64,000 bases of DNA from Bacteroidia bacterium (GTDB lineage: Bacteria; Bacteroidota; Bacteroidia; Bacteroidales; GWA2-32-17), in contig JACREQ010000045.1 in NCBI GenBank assembly GCA_016218155.1, positions 57,045 through 121,044 on the forward strand, in the 5' to 3' direction. Shown piece by piece: positions 28,816 through 37,751 of this stretch. The first letter of the stretch is position 1; the number at the start of each line of letters is the position of its first letter. The notes beneath the pieces were generated by a model. That model was given only the letters and a program-made list of their open reading frames with translations, was not told the origin of the DNA and ran no database searches. A program made the translations under genes and the position numbers.

Positions 28816-29442
28816 TTATGTTTTAGCTAAAGGAGTATTTATTACTGCTACTTTTGTAACAATCTCACCAATAGGCAAAACAGACCTCTTGTAATATTCA
28901 TTTAAAACCTGTGCCATACCAGAATATAATGCTGAAATTCCACATATAATTCCAACATATCCTGCTATTACTTTTATTAATTGGTTTTCGGTGAAATCTG
29001 CAGCTGAGAGTAACACAAATAAAACAACAAGCAATCCAAAAACTATTCTCAATGCCTTGTACAATTTAAAAGTTGTAAGAAATAAAAAGAATGAGAATAA
29101 AGCCCATACTGCAAGATAGCAACCCATTGCCCTGTTTGTGGGTGCTTCAGCCAAGCCCATTTTAGGTAATACCCATATGAAAATTAAAGAAATCCAAAAA
29201 ATTCCATATGACGTGAATGCAGCAGTTCCAAAAGTATTATCCTTTTTCCATTCCATAATTCCAACGATTATTTGAGCAAGACCCCCATAAAAGAAACCCA
29301 TTGACATAATAATTGAATCTAACGGGAATGCTCCCACGTTATGAAGGTTTAGTAAAATAGTGGTTAAACCAAATCCGGCTAAACCAAGTGGTGCAGGATT
29401 GGATGTTTTATTATAATTTTTTTCTGTTGAATTTTCTTTCAT
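28816..29442 (-). CDS. satP: Acetate uptake transporter, GPR1/FUN34/YaaH (SatP) family
   Basis: 208 residues with six hydrophobic segments. The family signature NPAPLGLAGFGLTT lies near residues 15-28, and an FYGGLAQIIVG motif is also present. These proteins move acetate or succinate with protons across the inner membrane. It is divergent from the Cache/PAS sensor at 29838 and about 5 kb from an ActP-type symporter, so the region appears devoted to acetate. Confidence 0.9.
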   Translation of the reverse strand: MKENSTEKNYNKTSNPAPLGLAGFGLTTILLNLHNVGAFPLDSIIMSMGFFYGGLAQIIVGIMEWKKDNTFGTAAFTSYGIFWISLIFIWVLPKMGLAEAPTNRAMGCYLAVWALFSFFLFLTTFKLYKALRIVFGLLVVLFVLLSAADFTENQLIKVIAGYVGIICGISALYSGMAQVLNEYYKRSVLPIGEIVTKVAVINTPLAKT

Positions 29443-29780
29443 AAAATGAATTATATGTTAATTAGTAAAAATAGTAAAAGCTCTCCTATAAATTTAAAAA
29501 ATCTGTTATTAGAACTAATGTTTGAGAGCAATTATTCATTTCAAACCAATAGTTTTTTAATTGAAAAAATAATCATGACTATTCTTCAATATAGCATTTG
29601 ATTTCCAATTAAGATACGGATAAATTTTAAAGTAAGTAAAACAAAAAAAAGCTGATTAAATAACAACTATATTTATTTTTGAATAATAGCAGTTAATGTC
29701 TGATGAAATTTATTCTTAACTTAAACAGATTATAACACTTTAAATAGTAATTAAAAAACATTTTTAACAGTGATATTTTA

Positions 29781-29822
29781 TTTGAGGTATAAGTTAAAAA
29801 TTAATAAATTTGTATATACAAA
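29781..29822 (+). promoter_or_regulatory. Promoter of the Cache-DUF294 gene with overlapping palindrome
   Basis: TAAATTTG (29805-29812) matches TAnnTTTG, and TTTG at 29781-29784 is a -33 element 20 bases before it. The perfect 14-bp palindrome TTTGTATATACAAA at 29809-29822 overlaps the -7 element and the likely start site, a possible repressor site. The start codon follows 15 bases after it. Confidence 0.55.
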
Positions 29823-29837
29823 CTTTATGTTTTTAAA

Positions 29838-32720
29838 ATGAAAACGCAGAGAAATAGTTCTAAGAATTTTTTTATAAGAATAATTCTGCCAACACTACTT
29901 ACAATCTTTTTGTTTTTCTTAACAATATTCTTTATAATAATTCCCAGTTTTAAAGAAAATATCATGAATGGTAAGCGGGAAATGATTAAAGAGCTAACCA
30001 ATTCTGCCTGGAGCATATTATCAAAATATGAAAATGATGAAAGAAATGGATTGTTGTCACGTGAAGATGCACAGAATACTGCTGTTTCAAGAATCCAATA
30101 CTTGCGTTACGGAGAAGAAAATAAAGATTATTTCTGGATTACAGATATGTATCCTGTAATGATAATGCATCCATACCGTTCAGATTTAAATAAAAAGGAC
30201 TTGTCAAACTTAACTGATCCGCATGGTAAAAAATTATTTGTAGAATTTGTTAAAACTGTAAAAAAATCTGAACATGGATATGTAGATTATATGTGGCAGT
30301 GGAAAGATGATTCGCTTCATATTGTTCCAAAATTATCATATGTTAAAATTTTTAAACCCTGGGGATGGGTTATCGGAACAGGTATTTATATTGAAGATGT
30401 AAAAAAAGAAATTACTGCGCTTACAAATAAATTGCTGTTAATTTCAATTGGAATCTCAATACTGATTGCTTTTCTACTAATTTTTATTTCTCAACAAAGT
30501 TTAAAAATTGAACGAAAAAGAATTACAGCCGAAAATGATTTGGATGAATCTAAAGAGAAATATAAAACCCTGGTTGAAGCTGCAACAGAAGGCTTAATAA
30601 TGCTCATCGATGGAAAAATTAGTTTTGCAAATGCTGTAATAAGCAGAATGACTGGTTATGAAAGTTCAAGCCTAATAAATGTTTCATTTATTGAATTTAT
30701 TAGCGAAAATAATAATAAAGAAGTTTTTGAAACTTTTTCTAAACAAAGTGTAAAAGATGGACTTTATGAAATAAAACTTAAAAAGAAAAGTGGAGAATAT
30801 ATAGATGTTCTTATTACATCTTCTACTGCAAATTTTCACCAGAAAGCTGTTAATATAATTATTGTAAAAGATATATCTATTGACAGAAATTTAAATCTTT
30901 CAAGTTTAGATTATCAGAAACTTATAAGTACATTAAATATTGGTTTTTTCAGAGCAACAATCGATACCAAAGGAAAATTTCTTTTTGCAAATGATACAGC
31001 AATTAGAATTTTAGGTTATAATAACTTTAAGGAATTGTCAAACACATATATACTAGAGATGCTTGCAAGTTCTGAAGATAGAAAAACTCTGAGAAATAGT
31101 TTATTGAAAAATGGAGTAATAAAAAATAAAACTCTAAAAATTCAAAAGAAGAACAATGATTATATAATGGTTTCTGTTACATTGATTGCGTTTAATAGCG
31201 AAAATGCAAAAGAATTAATATGTGATGGTATTATTGAAGATATCACAGTACAGGAAAATGAAAAGCGTGAATCAAATACATTAATATCAAATCTTAAGTT
31301 AAGTAGCTTTTTAATTGAGCAACCTGTTAGACCTTTTGTTATTCCTCAAAACAGTATTGATTCTGATTCTACAATAGCTGATGCTGTGAAAATATTAACA
31401 AATAGAAAAACAGATATTTTGTTAATTACAAAAAATGATAAAGACTATATCGGAGTTGTTACTAATAGTGATATTCAAAAAAGAGTACTTGCTCTAAATC
31501 TGCATTTAGAAAATCCGGTGTATCTAATAATGAGTTCTCCGGTTAATTATATAACAGAGAGCTGTTCGGTGTGCGAGGCTTTAAATATTTGTGAAGATAA
31601 GAACATAAATCACCTTGTTGTAAAAAACGAAAAACAGGAGGTTTCAGGTATTCTTAAAATAAGTGACATTAATATGAATTTAAAAAATTCATTGTCCTTC
31701 TTTATCGAAAATGTTAAGAATTCTTTTACAAGGGAAGAGATAAAACAGAATTATAAAAATTTAAATTTGCTTGTAAAGCCTTTAATTAACAGTGAAATTG
31801 CGGTTAAGAATATTACTGTTATTAATTCTACTTTTTCTGATGTAGTAATAAATAAAATAATAGATTTAACAATTAAAGAAATTGGTGAACCTCCGGTTAG
31901 TTTCTCTTTTATTTGTATGGGTAGCGAAGGAAGGAGAGAGGAAACATTATATACTGATCAAGATAATGCTATTATTTATGAGGATGTTCCAAAAGAAAAT
32001 GAAATTATAGTTAGTGAGTATTTTAATAGGTTGGGAGAAAAAATTTGCGATTCATTAAATTATATAGGATATTCTTTTTGTAAAGGGAACATTATGGCAA
32101 AGAATCAGCAATGGTGCAAACCAATTAGTGTATGGGAAAAATATTTTATTAACTGGTTATCTACTCCCGAACCTCAGAATCTTCTTGATGCCACTATCTT
32201 TTTTGATTTTAGAAATATCTACGGAAATGAGGCATTCTCCGAAAGATTAAGAAAAACTATAAGTCATTTTATTAATGAACAACCTTTATTTTTATATCAT
32301 TTAGCATACAATACATTTAATATAAAATCTCAACAGATTTCTTCAGGAAATATTATAACAGAAAAAAATGCTGAGATGATTGATTTAAAAAATGCCATTA
32401 ATCCTTTAATTATGTTTGCAAGAACATATGCTTTACAAAATAATATTTGGTGTACAAATACAATTGATAGGTTAAATGAATTAAAAGCAAAACAGATAAT
32501 AACTTCAAGTACTATAGACGAAATACTTTTTGCTTACAATTATTTAATGAAATTAAGGTTTAAGAACCAAATATCTTTAATTGAGGAGAATCTTCCATTG
32601 TCAAATTCTTTCAGCACAAAAAAACTTATAGAAATGGAATTGTTCGTATTAAAAAAGGTGCTTTCGTTAATTCCTGCATATCAAAATAAGATGGGTGTTG
32701 ATTTTAGGATAACAAATTAA
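29838..32720 (+). CDS. Membrane sensor: Cache, two PAS, CBS pair and DUF294 nucleotidyltransferase-like domains
   Basis: 960 residues. Two membrane segments (about 13-35 and 196-216) enclose a periplasmic single-Cache domain containing YFWITDMYPVMIMHP and GWVIGTGIYI. Two PAS domains follow (about 240-345 and 360-465), then a CBS pair (about 500-612). A DUF294 nucleotidyltransferase-like core has MGSEGRREETLYTDQDNA near residue 693, and a DUF294 C-terminal domain ends the protein. CBS-DUF294 proteins are commonly encoded beside ActP acetate permeases. The added Cache and PAS sensors suggest ligand-controlled regulation, with no histidine kinase or GGDEF output. Confidence 0.88.
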   Translation: MKTQRNSSKNFFIRIILPTLLTIFLFFLTIFFIIIPSFKENIMNGKREMIKELTNSAWSILSKYENDERNGLLSREDAQNTAVSRIQYLRYGEENKDYFWITDMYPVMIMHPYRSDLNKKDLSNLTDPHGKKLFVEFVKTVKKSEHGYVDYMWQWKDDSLHIVPKLSYVKIFKPWGWVIGTGIYIEDVKKEITALTNKLLLISIGISILIAFLLIFISQQSLKIERKRITAENDLDESKEKYKTLVEAATEGLIMLIDGKISFANAVISRMTGYESSSLINVSFIEFISENNNKEVFETFSKQSVKDGLYEIKLKKKSGEYIDVLITSSTANFHQKAVNIIIVKDISIDRNLNLSSLDYQKLISTLNIGFFRATIDTKGKFLFANDTAIRILGYNNFKELSNTYILEMLASSEDRKTLRNSLLKNGVIKNKTLKIQKKNNDYIMVSVTLIAFNSENAKELICDGIIEDITVQENEKRESNTLISNLKLSSFLIEQPVRPFVIPQNSIDSDSTIADAVKILTNRKTDILLITKNDKDYIGVVTNSDIQKRVLALNLHLENPVYLIMSSPVNYITESCSVCEALNICEDKNINHLVVKNEKQEVSGILKISDINMNLKNSLSFFIENVKNSFTREEIKQNYKNLNLLVKPLINSEIAVKNITVINSTFSDVVINKIIDLTIKEIGEPPVSFSFICMGSEGRREETLYTDQDNAIIYEDVPKENEIIVSEYFNRLGEKICDSLNYIGYSFCKGNIMAKNQQWCKPISVWEKYFINWLSTPEPQNLLDATIFFDFRNIYGNEAFSERLRKTISHFINEQPLFLYHLAYNTFNIKSQQISSGNIITEKNAEMIDLKNAINPLIMFARTYALQNNIWCTNTIDRLNELKAKQIITSSTIDEILFAYNYLMKLRFKNQISLIEENLPLSNSFSTKKLIEMELFVLKKVLSLIPAYQNKMGVDFRITN

Positions 32721-32721
32721 C

Positions 32722-33477
32722 CTATATAGAGAAGTTTGCATTATGTTTGAATTTTCCATGTTCATTGCAATGAACATATCCTAATTGATTTGTAAGCAAA
32801 ATGGTATTCCCAATAAATAATGGTTTTTGGTTATAATGACTATGGCCGTATATCCAGAAATTTGCATCGCAGCTCTCGATATACTCTGTTAAGTCAATAC
32901 AAAAAGCTTCGTTAATTGGACTATTGTTATGAATGTTAGAGTTGCAAAGATTTGAAGGTAGATGATGTGTTACTACAACCGTTTTGTTTTCTTTGTTTGC
33001 TAAGGCTTGGGTTATAAAACTCAGGCTTTCGTTATGTAATTTATTAAAATCGGAAGCTCTGATCTTTTTTTCCTTTTTCTCGATACAATCAAAATCAGAA
33101 ACACTTTGTTCAATATTCTTTTCATTATTACTGCTTATTTTAGACCATAAGGTACTAAAAATAAACTTAATGTTTTCATATTCTAATTCAATATTGTGAA
33201 CGATGTTAATATTACTTCTTAATTTAATATTATAGGAATTACTAAATTCAGAAAGGTCTTTATGATAAAACTCATGGTTGCCTGGCACCCAGAATACTTT
33301 TTTATAATTGTCTGCAATAAAACTGAAAAAAGAATCTTTAAAGAATTCGTCATGAAGCGGAACAATATCACCAGCTAATATTAAGATATCTCCGTTTACC
33401 AAAAGTGGGTTTTTGCTAATGTATTTATTGTTATGGTCAAATTCAAGGTGTAAGTCAGAGCAATATTGAATTTTCAT
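32722..33477 (-). CDS. Metallophosphoesterase
   Basis: 251 residues with all calcineurin-like metal motifs in order: SDLHLEF (D-x-H), LAGDIVP (GD), VPGNHEFYH (GNHE), VVTHHLPS and YGHSHYN (GHxH). A cytoplasmic phosphoesterase; the substrate is unknown. It converges on the sensor gene with one base between the frames. Confidence 0.9.
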   Translation of the reverse strand: MKIQYCSDLHLEFDHNNKYISKNPLLVNGDILILAGDIVPLHDEFFKDSFFSFIADNYKKVFWVPGNHEFYHKDLSEFSNSYNIKLRSNINIVHNIELEYENIKFIFSTLWSKISSNNEKNIEQSVSDFDCIEKKEKKIRASDFNKLHNESLSFITQALANKENKTVVVTHHLPSNLCNSNIHNNSPINEAFCIDLTEYIESCDANFWIYGHSHYNQKPLFIGNTILLTNQLGYVHCNEHGKFKHNANFSI

Positions 33478-33627
33478 TGTTGTAATTTTGCTATTTGGTA
33501 CTACCTATGTTTATTTGTATTTACAATAAAGATTAAAATTATTATTTAAATCTGATAAATAATAAAAAATGACCGTTTTTCTGTTTGCTTGATTATTCAT
33601 TTTTAAAATGAAAAGCAGCAAATTATG

Positions 33628-33685
33628 TTATACAGCAAAAAACTTATTGGATCTATTTGTAATAGTTTCTATTTGCTGTTTATAA
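33628..33685. repeat. Imperfect inverted repeat (about 58 nt)
   Basis: Arms TTATACAGCAAA (33628-33639) and TTTGCTGTTTATAA (33672-33685) pair with a small insertion, and inner bases AAACTTATT and AATAGTTT can extend the stem. It may fold in RNA or bind protein. No T-run follows to make it a plain terminator. Confidence 0.35.
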
Positions 33686-34016
33686 TATGAAAAAATTAGT
33701 TTGACAATAAAATACAGAAAAGCAGTTAATTAACAAAGAGTAATTAAGATGTTTTTTATTGCTTGTTTATTATAAAGCACAATATATAAGATGGGTTGTA
33801 GAGCATGTATTATTTGTTAAATAAAAAATCTAATCAACGTATGCATAGCATTATTTGCGAATTACCTTATTATGAGAGTAATTACTACTGATGTATACTA
33901 ACCTCTTGTAAGTCTATAGTTTTAGTAGAATTTTATTGTTGTTATTAAACATATAGGAGTTTTATAAACATGTTGTACAGCTATGTATATAAATGACTGA
34001 AATATGTTTTTCTGGA

Positions 34017-34053
34017 TATCTTTGGCAGTAATAATCTAAATTAAAAAAGGAGG
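34017..34053 (+). promoter_or_regulatory. Promoter -7 element and strong ribosome-binding site of the DUF485-ActP operon
   Basis: TATCTTTG at 34017-34024 fits TAnnTTTG. AGGAGG at 34048-34053, 4 bases before the ATG, is a full Shine-Dalgarno sequence. Such a sequence is not seen before the other genes inspected here and suggests high translation. Confidence 0.55.
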
Positions 34054-34057
34054 AAAT

Positions 34058-34330
34058 ATGCTTCACGAACCAACTAATGTTATTGAAACCGATAATGCAG
34101 CTCCCAAAAAAGCTAAATTAGGGGTAATACTGTTTATTGTTTACACATTAATTTATGCAGGATTTGTAGCTATAGGTCTTACTAAGCCCGAATTAATGGG
34201 ACTAGAGTTAATAGGCGGACAAAACATTGCTATTATCTATGGATTTGGATTAATAGTACTTGCTATAGTTATGGGATTTATATATAACTATTTCTGCACA
34301 AGAATGGAGAACAAAATGAATAAAAAATAA
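34058..34330 (+). CDS. DUF485 small membrane protein
   Basis: 90 residues with two hydrophobic segments (about 24-42 and 56-78) and a positively charged C-terminus, as in DUF485 (YjcH-like) proteins. These are encoded directly before actP in many bacteria, as here with an 18-base gap. Probable accessory protein of the acetate symporter in the inner membrane. Confidence 0.85.
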   Translation: MLHEPTNVIETDNAAPKKAKLGVILFIVYTLIYAGFVAIGLTKPELMGLELIGGQNIAIIYGFGLIVLAIVMGFIYNYFCTRMENKMNKK

Positions 34331-34348
34331 ATATAAAAAAGAAATAAT

Positions 34349-36271
34349 ATGATTTACGAAGTATCAAATTTAGCTATAATAATTTTTGTATTTATAGTGG
34401 GCTTAGTGTTAGGATTGTCCTTTTATTTCGCCCGTAAAACAAAATCTGCTGCAAGTTATTATGCTGCCGGCGGAAAAATTCATTGGGCTGTTAATGGTAT
34501 TGCATTTGCCGGAGATTATTTGTCTGCTGCATCATTTCTGGGAATATGCGGAATGATAGCTTATTCCGGTTATGATGGTTTTTTATATTCAATAGGATAT
34601 TTGGCAGGTTGGGTAGTTGCATTATTTCTGGTTGCCGAACCATTAAGAAAACTAGGAAAATATACTTTTACAGATGCACTTGACTCAAGATTTAATTCTA
34701 AATCTATTAAACTTACTGCTGCAATAAGTACATTAATTGTTTCAATATTTTATCTGATTCCACAAATGGTTGGAGCTGGTGATTTAGTAGTACCATTGCT
34801 TGGATTACCACATTGGATGGGTGTTGTAATTGTTGGCTCAATTGTTATTTTTATTGTTGCAACAGCAGGTATGACTTCTACTACTTATGTTCAATTTATT
34901 AAAGGTGCATTACTGGTAGTTTTTTCAACAATACTTACAATATACATATTAAATAATGGATTAACATTAACTCCAAATGCAAATTATCACAAATTTGATT
35001 TAATTGCTGCTAATGTAACAAATGATACAGTTGTTGCCATACCTGACTCAACATGTATTGTAAAAACAACTAAAGTAGTTGACAAGTTGGTTTTTGTTAA
35101 GGTTAATAAAAAGGGAGCAGATTGTTGGTATCATTTAAATAAAAAAGATGATAGCGCAAATCTAGAAGAAATGCTTTATATTACTGTGTTGCCAAATGGT
35201 GACAAATTATATAACGGAGCTCCAAAATCTGCAAATAAATTTTATCAGGTTGGACATTTAAGTAAAATAATTGTTGATGGTAAAGAAGTAGACAAAACAG
35301 GTCCTGTTGGTCCTTTTCAATTTATAAAGACTATTGAAAATAGCGAAATTGTTCGCTTTTCTAAAAAAGCATTTACTGATGGTGAAGAAAAAGTAACTGT
35401 TTATTACCAAAAAGTAACATCTGGCAAAGATGTTATGAAACCTGGTCTGTTATACAAATTATCAGCTGCAGCAGGTGCAACTTTCTGGGATAAATTAAAC
35501 TTCTTATCTCTTATGCTTGCATTATTTTTAGGAACATCTGCATTACCTCATATTTTAATCAGATATTATACTGTACCAAGTCAACGTGCAGCCAGAAAAT
35601 CAACTATTGTTGCAATTGCAGCAATTGGATTTTTCTATGTGCTAACATTATACATGGGATTAGGTTCAATGATTAACGGCGTATTGGATGTAGAAAGTAG
35701 TAATATGTCAGGTCCTCTTTTAGCCAAATCTATTGGAGTAGGATTATTCTCAATAATTTCTGCTATTGCTTTTGCTACAGTGCTTGGAACTGTTAGTGGA
35801 CTAATTGTAGCTTCGTCTGGTGCTATTGCTCACGACTTTATTGATAAATATCTGAAGGTAGAAATGACAGATAAAGGCAAGGTAAAAGCAGGAAAAATTG
35901 CCGCATTCTGTGTTGGTGTTTTTGCAATTTTATTGGGAATATTGTTTAAAGGTATGAATGTTTCATTTCTTGTTGGATTAGCTTTTGCAGTTGCAGCTTC
36001 GGCAAATTTGCCAGCAATTTTATTCTTGTTGTTCTGGAAAAAAACAACAGCAAAAGGTATATCATGGTCTATTGTTGTAGGTATTATTTCTTCTATTGGC
36101 ATTATTCTATTCTCACCAACCATGTGGGAAAAATATGGCCTGATACCTAAAGATGCTCCAATACCTTTGGATAATCCTGGTATTATCTCTATACCACTTG
36201 CAGTAATAGCTTTAGTTGTTGTTTCGTTAATGACACAAAAAGATAATTCAACAAAAGACTTTAGTAAATAA
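34349..36271 (+). CDS. actP: Cation/acetate symporter, ActP-like (SSS family) with a large loop insertion
   Basis: 640 residues. About thirteen membrane segments have SSS-family features: YYAAGGKIHWAVNGIAFAGDYLSAASFLG in outline near residue 38, TSALPHILIRYYTVP in the middle, and a SGLIVASSGAIAHDF segment later. The symporter takes up acetate with Na+ or H+. Residues ~205-360 are a hydrophilic, strand-rich insertion between membrane segments, which makes the protein roughly 90 residues longer than E. coli ActP. It forms an operon with DUF485 upstream and a porin downstream. Confidence 0.88.
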   Translation: MIYEVSNLAIIIFVFIVGLVLGLSFYFARKTKSAASYYAAGGKIHWAVNGIAFAGDYLSAASFLGICGMIAYSGYDGFLYSIGYLAGWVVALFLVAEPLRKLGKYTFTDALDSRFNSKSIKLTAAISTLIVSIFYLIPQMVGAGDLVVPLLGLPHWMGVVIVGSIVIFIVATAGMTSTTYVQFIKGALLVVFSTILTIYILNNGLTLTPNANYHKFDLIAANVTNDTVVAIPDSTCIVKTTKVVDKLVFVKVNKKGADCWYHLNKKDDSANLEEMLYITVLPNGDKLYNGAPKSANKFYQVGHLSKIIVDGKEVDKTGPVGPFQFIKTIENSEIVRFSKKAFTDGEEKVTVYYQKVTSGKDVMKPGLLYKLSAAAGATFWDKLNFLSLMLALFLGTSALPHILIRYYTVPSQRAARKSTIVAIAAIGFFYVLTLYMGLGSMINGVLDVESSNMSGPLLAKSIGVGLFSIISAIAFATVLGTVSGLIVASSGAIAHDFIDKYLKVEMTDKGKVKAGKIAAFCVGVFAILLGILFKGMNVSFLVGLAFAVAASANLPAILFLLFWKKTTAKGISWSIVVGIISSIGIILFSPTMWEKYGLIPKDAPIPLDNPGIISIPLAVIALVVVSLMTQKDNSTKDFSK

Positions 36272-36288
36272 TTTTAAATTTTTAAAAA

Positions 36289-37569
36289 ATGAGAAAAATT
36301 GTTTTCACATTGTTAGCATTTTCTTCTTTGTTGGTTAATGCTCAGGACAAAAAAGAAGAACCAAAATATGGTATATCTTTCTCCGGCTTTGTTAAATCTG
36401 ATGTTTTTTACGATACCAGACAAAATGTAAGTATCAGAGAAGGTCATTTTTTATTGTATCCCGAAAATGAGTTAATGGATGCAAATAATAAAGATATTAA
36501 TGCTGGTTCTAATTATAATATGCTTTCAATCCAATCAAGACTAAAAGGTACTATTACTGGCCCCGAAGCTTTTGGCGCAAAAACATCGGGAGTAATAGAA
36601 GCTGATTTTTTTGGAAATTCAGGTGCTGGTTTAGATGATGTTAATGGATTCAGATTAAGACATGGTTTTGTAAAACTAAACTGGAAAAAAACTGAACTTT
36701 TAGCTGGACAATACTGGCATCCAATGTTTATTGCCGAAGCATTTCCTGCTGTAATTTCTTTTAATACCGGTGCACCTTTTCAACCATTCTCACGTAACCC
36801 GCAGGTTAGATTAACACATAAGCTTGGACCATTAAGTTTAATTGCTGCCATATTCTCACAGCGCGATTTTACAAGTGCCGGACCAACTTCAAGTACTGTA
36901 ACAACATCTGCAGCAAGTTCTAAATATATGAGAAATTCGGGTATCCCAAATGCTCATTTTCAGATTCAGTTTAAACCAGATTCTGCAGAACACGTTTTTG
37001 GAGCAGGTGTTGACTATAAAACTTTAAAACCAGATTTATACACTACAGTAGTCAGTAAGAATTATAAATCAGATCAAACAATAAGCAGTATATCTGCAGT
37101 TGGTTTTGCGAAATTAAAGTTTAAACCTATAACAATTACGTTGGAAGGAGTTTATGCGCAAAATGCATATGATATGGTTATGATTGGTGGTTATGCTGTA
37201 AAAGAAATATCAGATACTATTACAGGAAAAAAAGAATTTACAAATCTTAATACAGGGTCATTCTGGACTGATATTCAGACTAACGGCAAGAAACTGCAGG
37301 TTGGGTTGTTTGCAGGTTATACAATGAATCTAGGTTCTGCCGATTCTATAAAAACAGCAAATTTCTACGCAAGAGGATCTAATATTGATAATATTTACAG
37401 AGTTGCTCCAAGAGTTGTTTTTATTGCAGGGAAATTAAATATTGCACTCGAAATTGAACACACCGTTGCTACTTACGGAAAAGCAAATGGCGATTCTAAA
37501 GGAAAAGTAACCGAAGGAAAAGCAATTGCAAATACCAGAGCATTACTGGCATTTATTTATAAGTTTTAG
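36289..37569 (+). CDS. Outer-membrane porin-like beta-barrel protein
   Basis: 426 residues. A signal peptide is cleaved near LLVNAQ|DK. The mature chain is rich in amphipathic strands (FSGFVKSDVFYDTRQ, RLRHGFVKLNWKKTELLAGQYW) and ends in FIYKF, with the terminal aromatic residue that targets barrels to the BAM complex. Similar barrels in Bacteroidota are usually unannotated or called porins. It is the last gene of the DUF485-ActP operon, so it may admit acetate through the outer membrane. A truncated copy of its 3' end lies at 7667-7785. Confidence 0.75.
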   Translation: MRKIVFTLLAFSSLLVNAQDKKEEPKYGISFSGFVKSDVFYDTRQNVSIREGHFLLYPENELMDANNKDINAGSNYNMLSIQSRLKGTITGPEAFGAKTSGVIEADFFGNSGAGLDDVNGFRLRHGFVKLNWKKTELLAGQYWHPMFIAEAFPAVISFNTGAPFQPFSRNPQVRLTHKLGPLSLIAAIFSQRDFTSAGPTSSTVTTSAASSKYMRNSGIPNAHFQIQFKPDSAEHVFGAGVDYKTLKPDLYTTVVSKNYKSDQTISSISAVGFAKLKFKPITITLEGVYAQNAYDMVMIGGYAVKEISDTITGKKEFTNLNTGSFWTDIQTNGKKLQVGLFAGYTMNLGSADSIKTANFYARGSNIDNIYRVAPRVVFIAGKLNIALEIEHTVATYGKANGDSKGKVTEGKAIANTRALLAFIYKF

Positions 37570-37587
37570 TTTGTTTTTACTAATAAG

Positions 37588-37626
37588 CGAGAGTTTTGAT
37601 TTTATCAAAGCCCTCGTTTTATTTTG
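37588..37626 (+). terminator. Terminator of the acetate symporter operon
   Basis: An inverted repeat CGAG-AG-TTTTGAT / ATCAAAG-CC-CTCG (37588-37616) is followed by TTTTATTTT, 19 bases after the porin stop. Confidence 0.75.
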
Positions 37627-37751
37627 ATATGATAAAGTTGTATAAAGTGTAAATAAAAATTTTAGAGTTTATCAACAAACAAATTTAACACAATGTATTT
37701 TAATAATTTACGATTACATTTATAATGCAAAAGTAAAGCAGATTAAAATAA

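Larger units (their letters stand above)
33478..34057. other. Noncoding region of 580 bases upstream of the acetate symporter operon
   Basis: No gene is visible. It contains an imperfect inverted repeat at 33628-33685 (arms TTATACAGCAAA and TTTGCTGTTTATAA with further pairing inside). The operon promoter lies at its right end. The length suggests regulatory content for the DUF485-ActP-porin operon. Confidence 0.5.
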
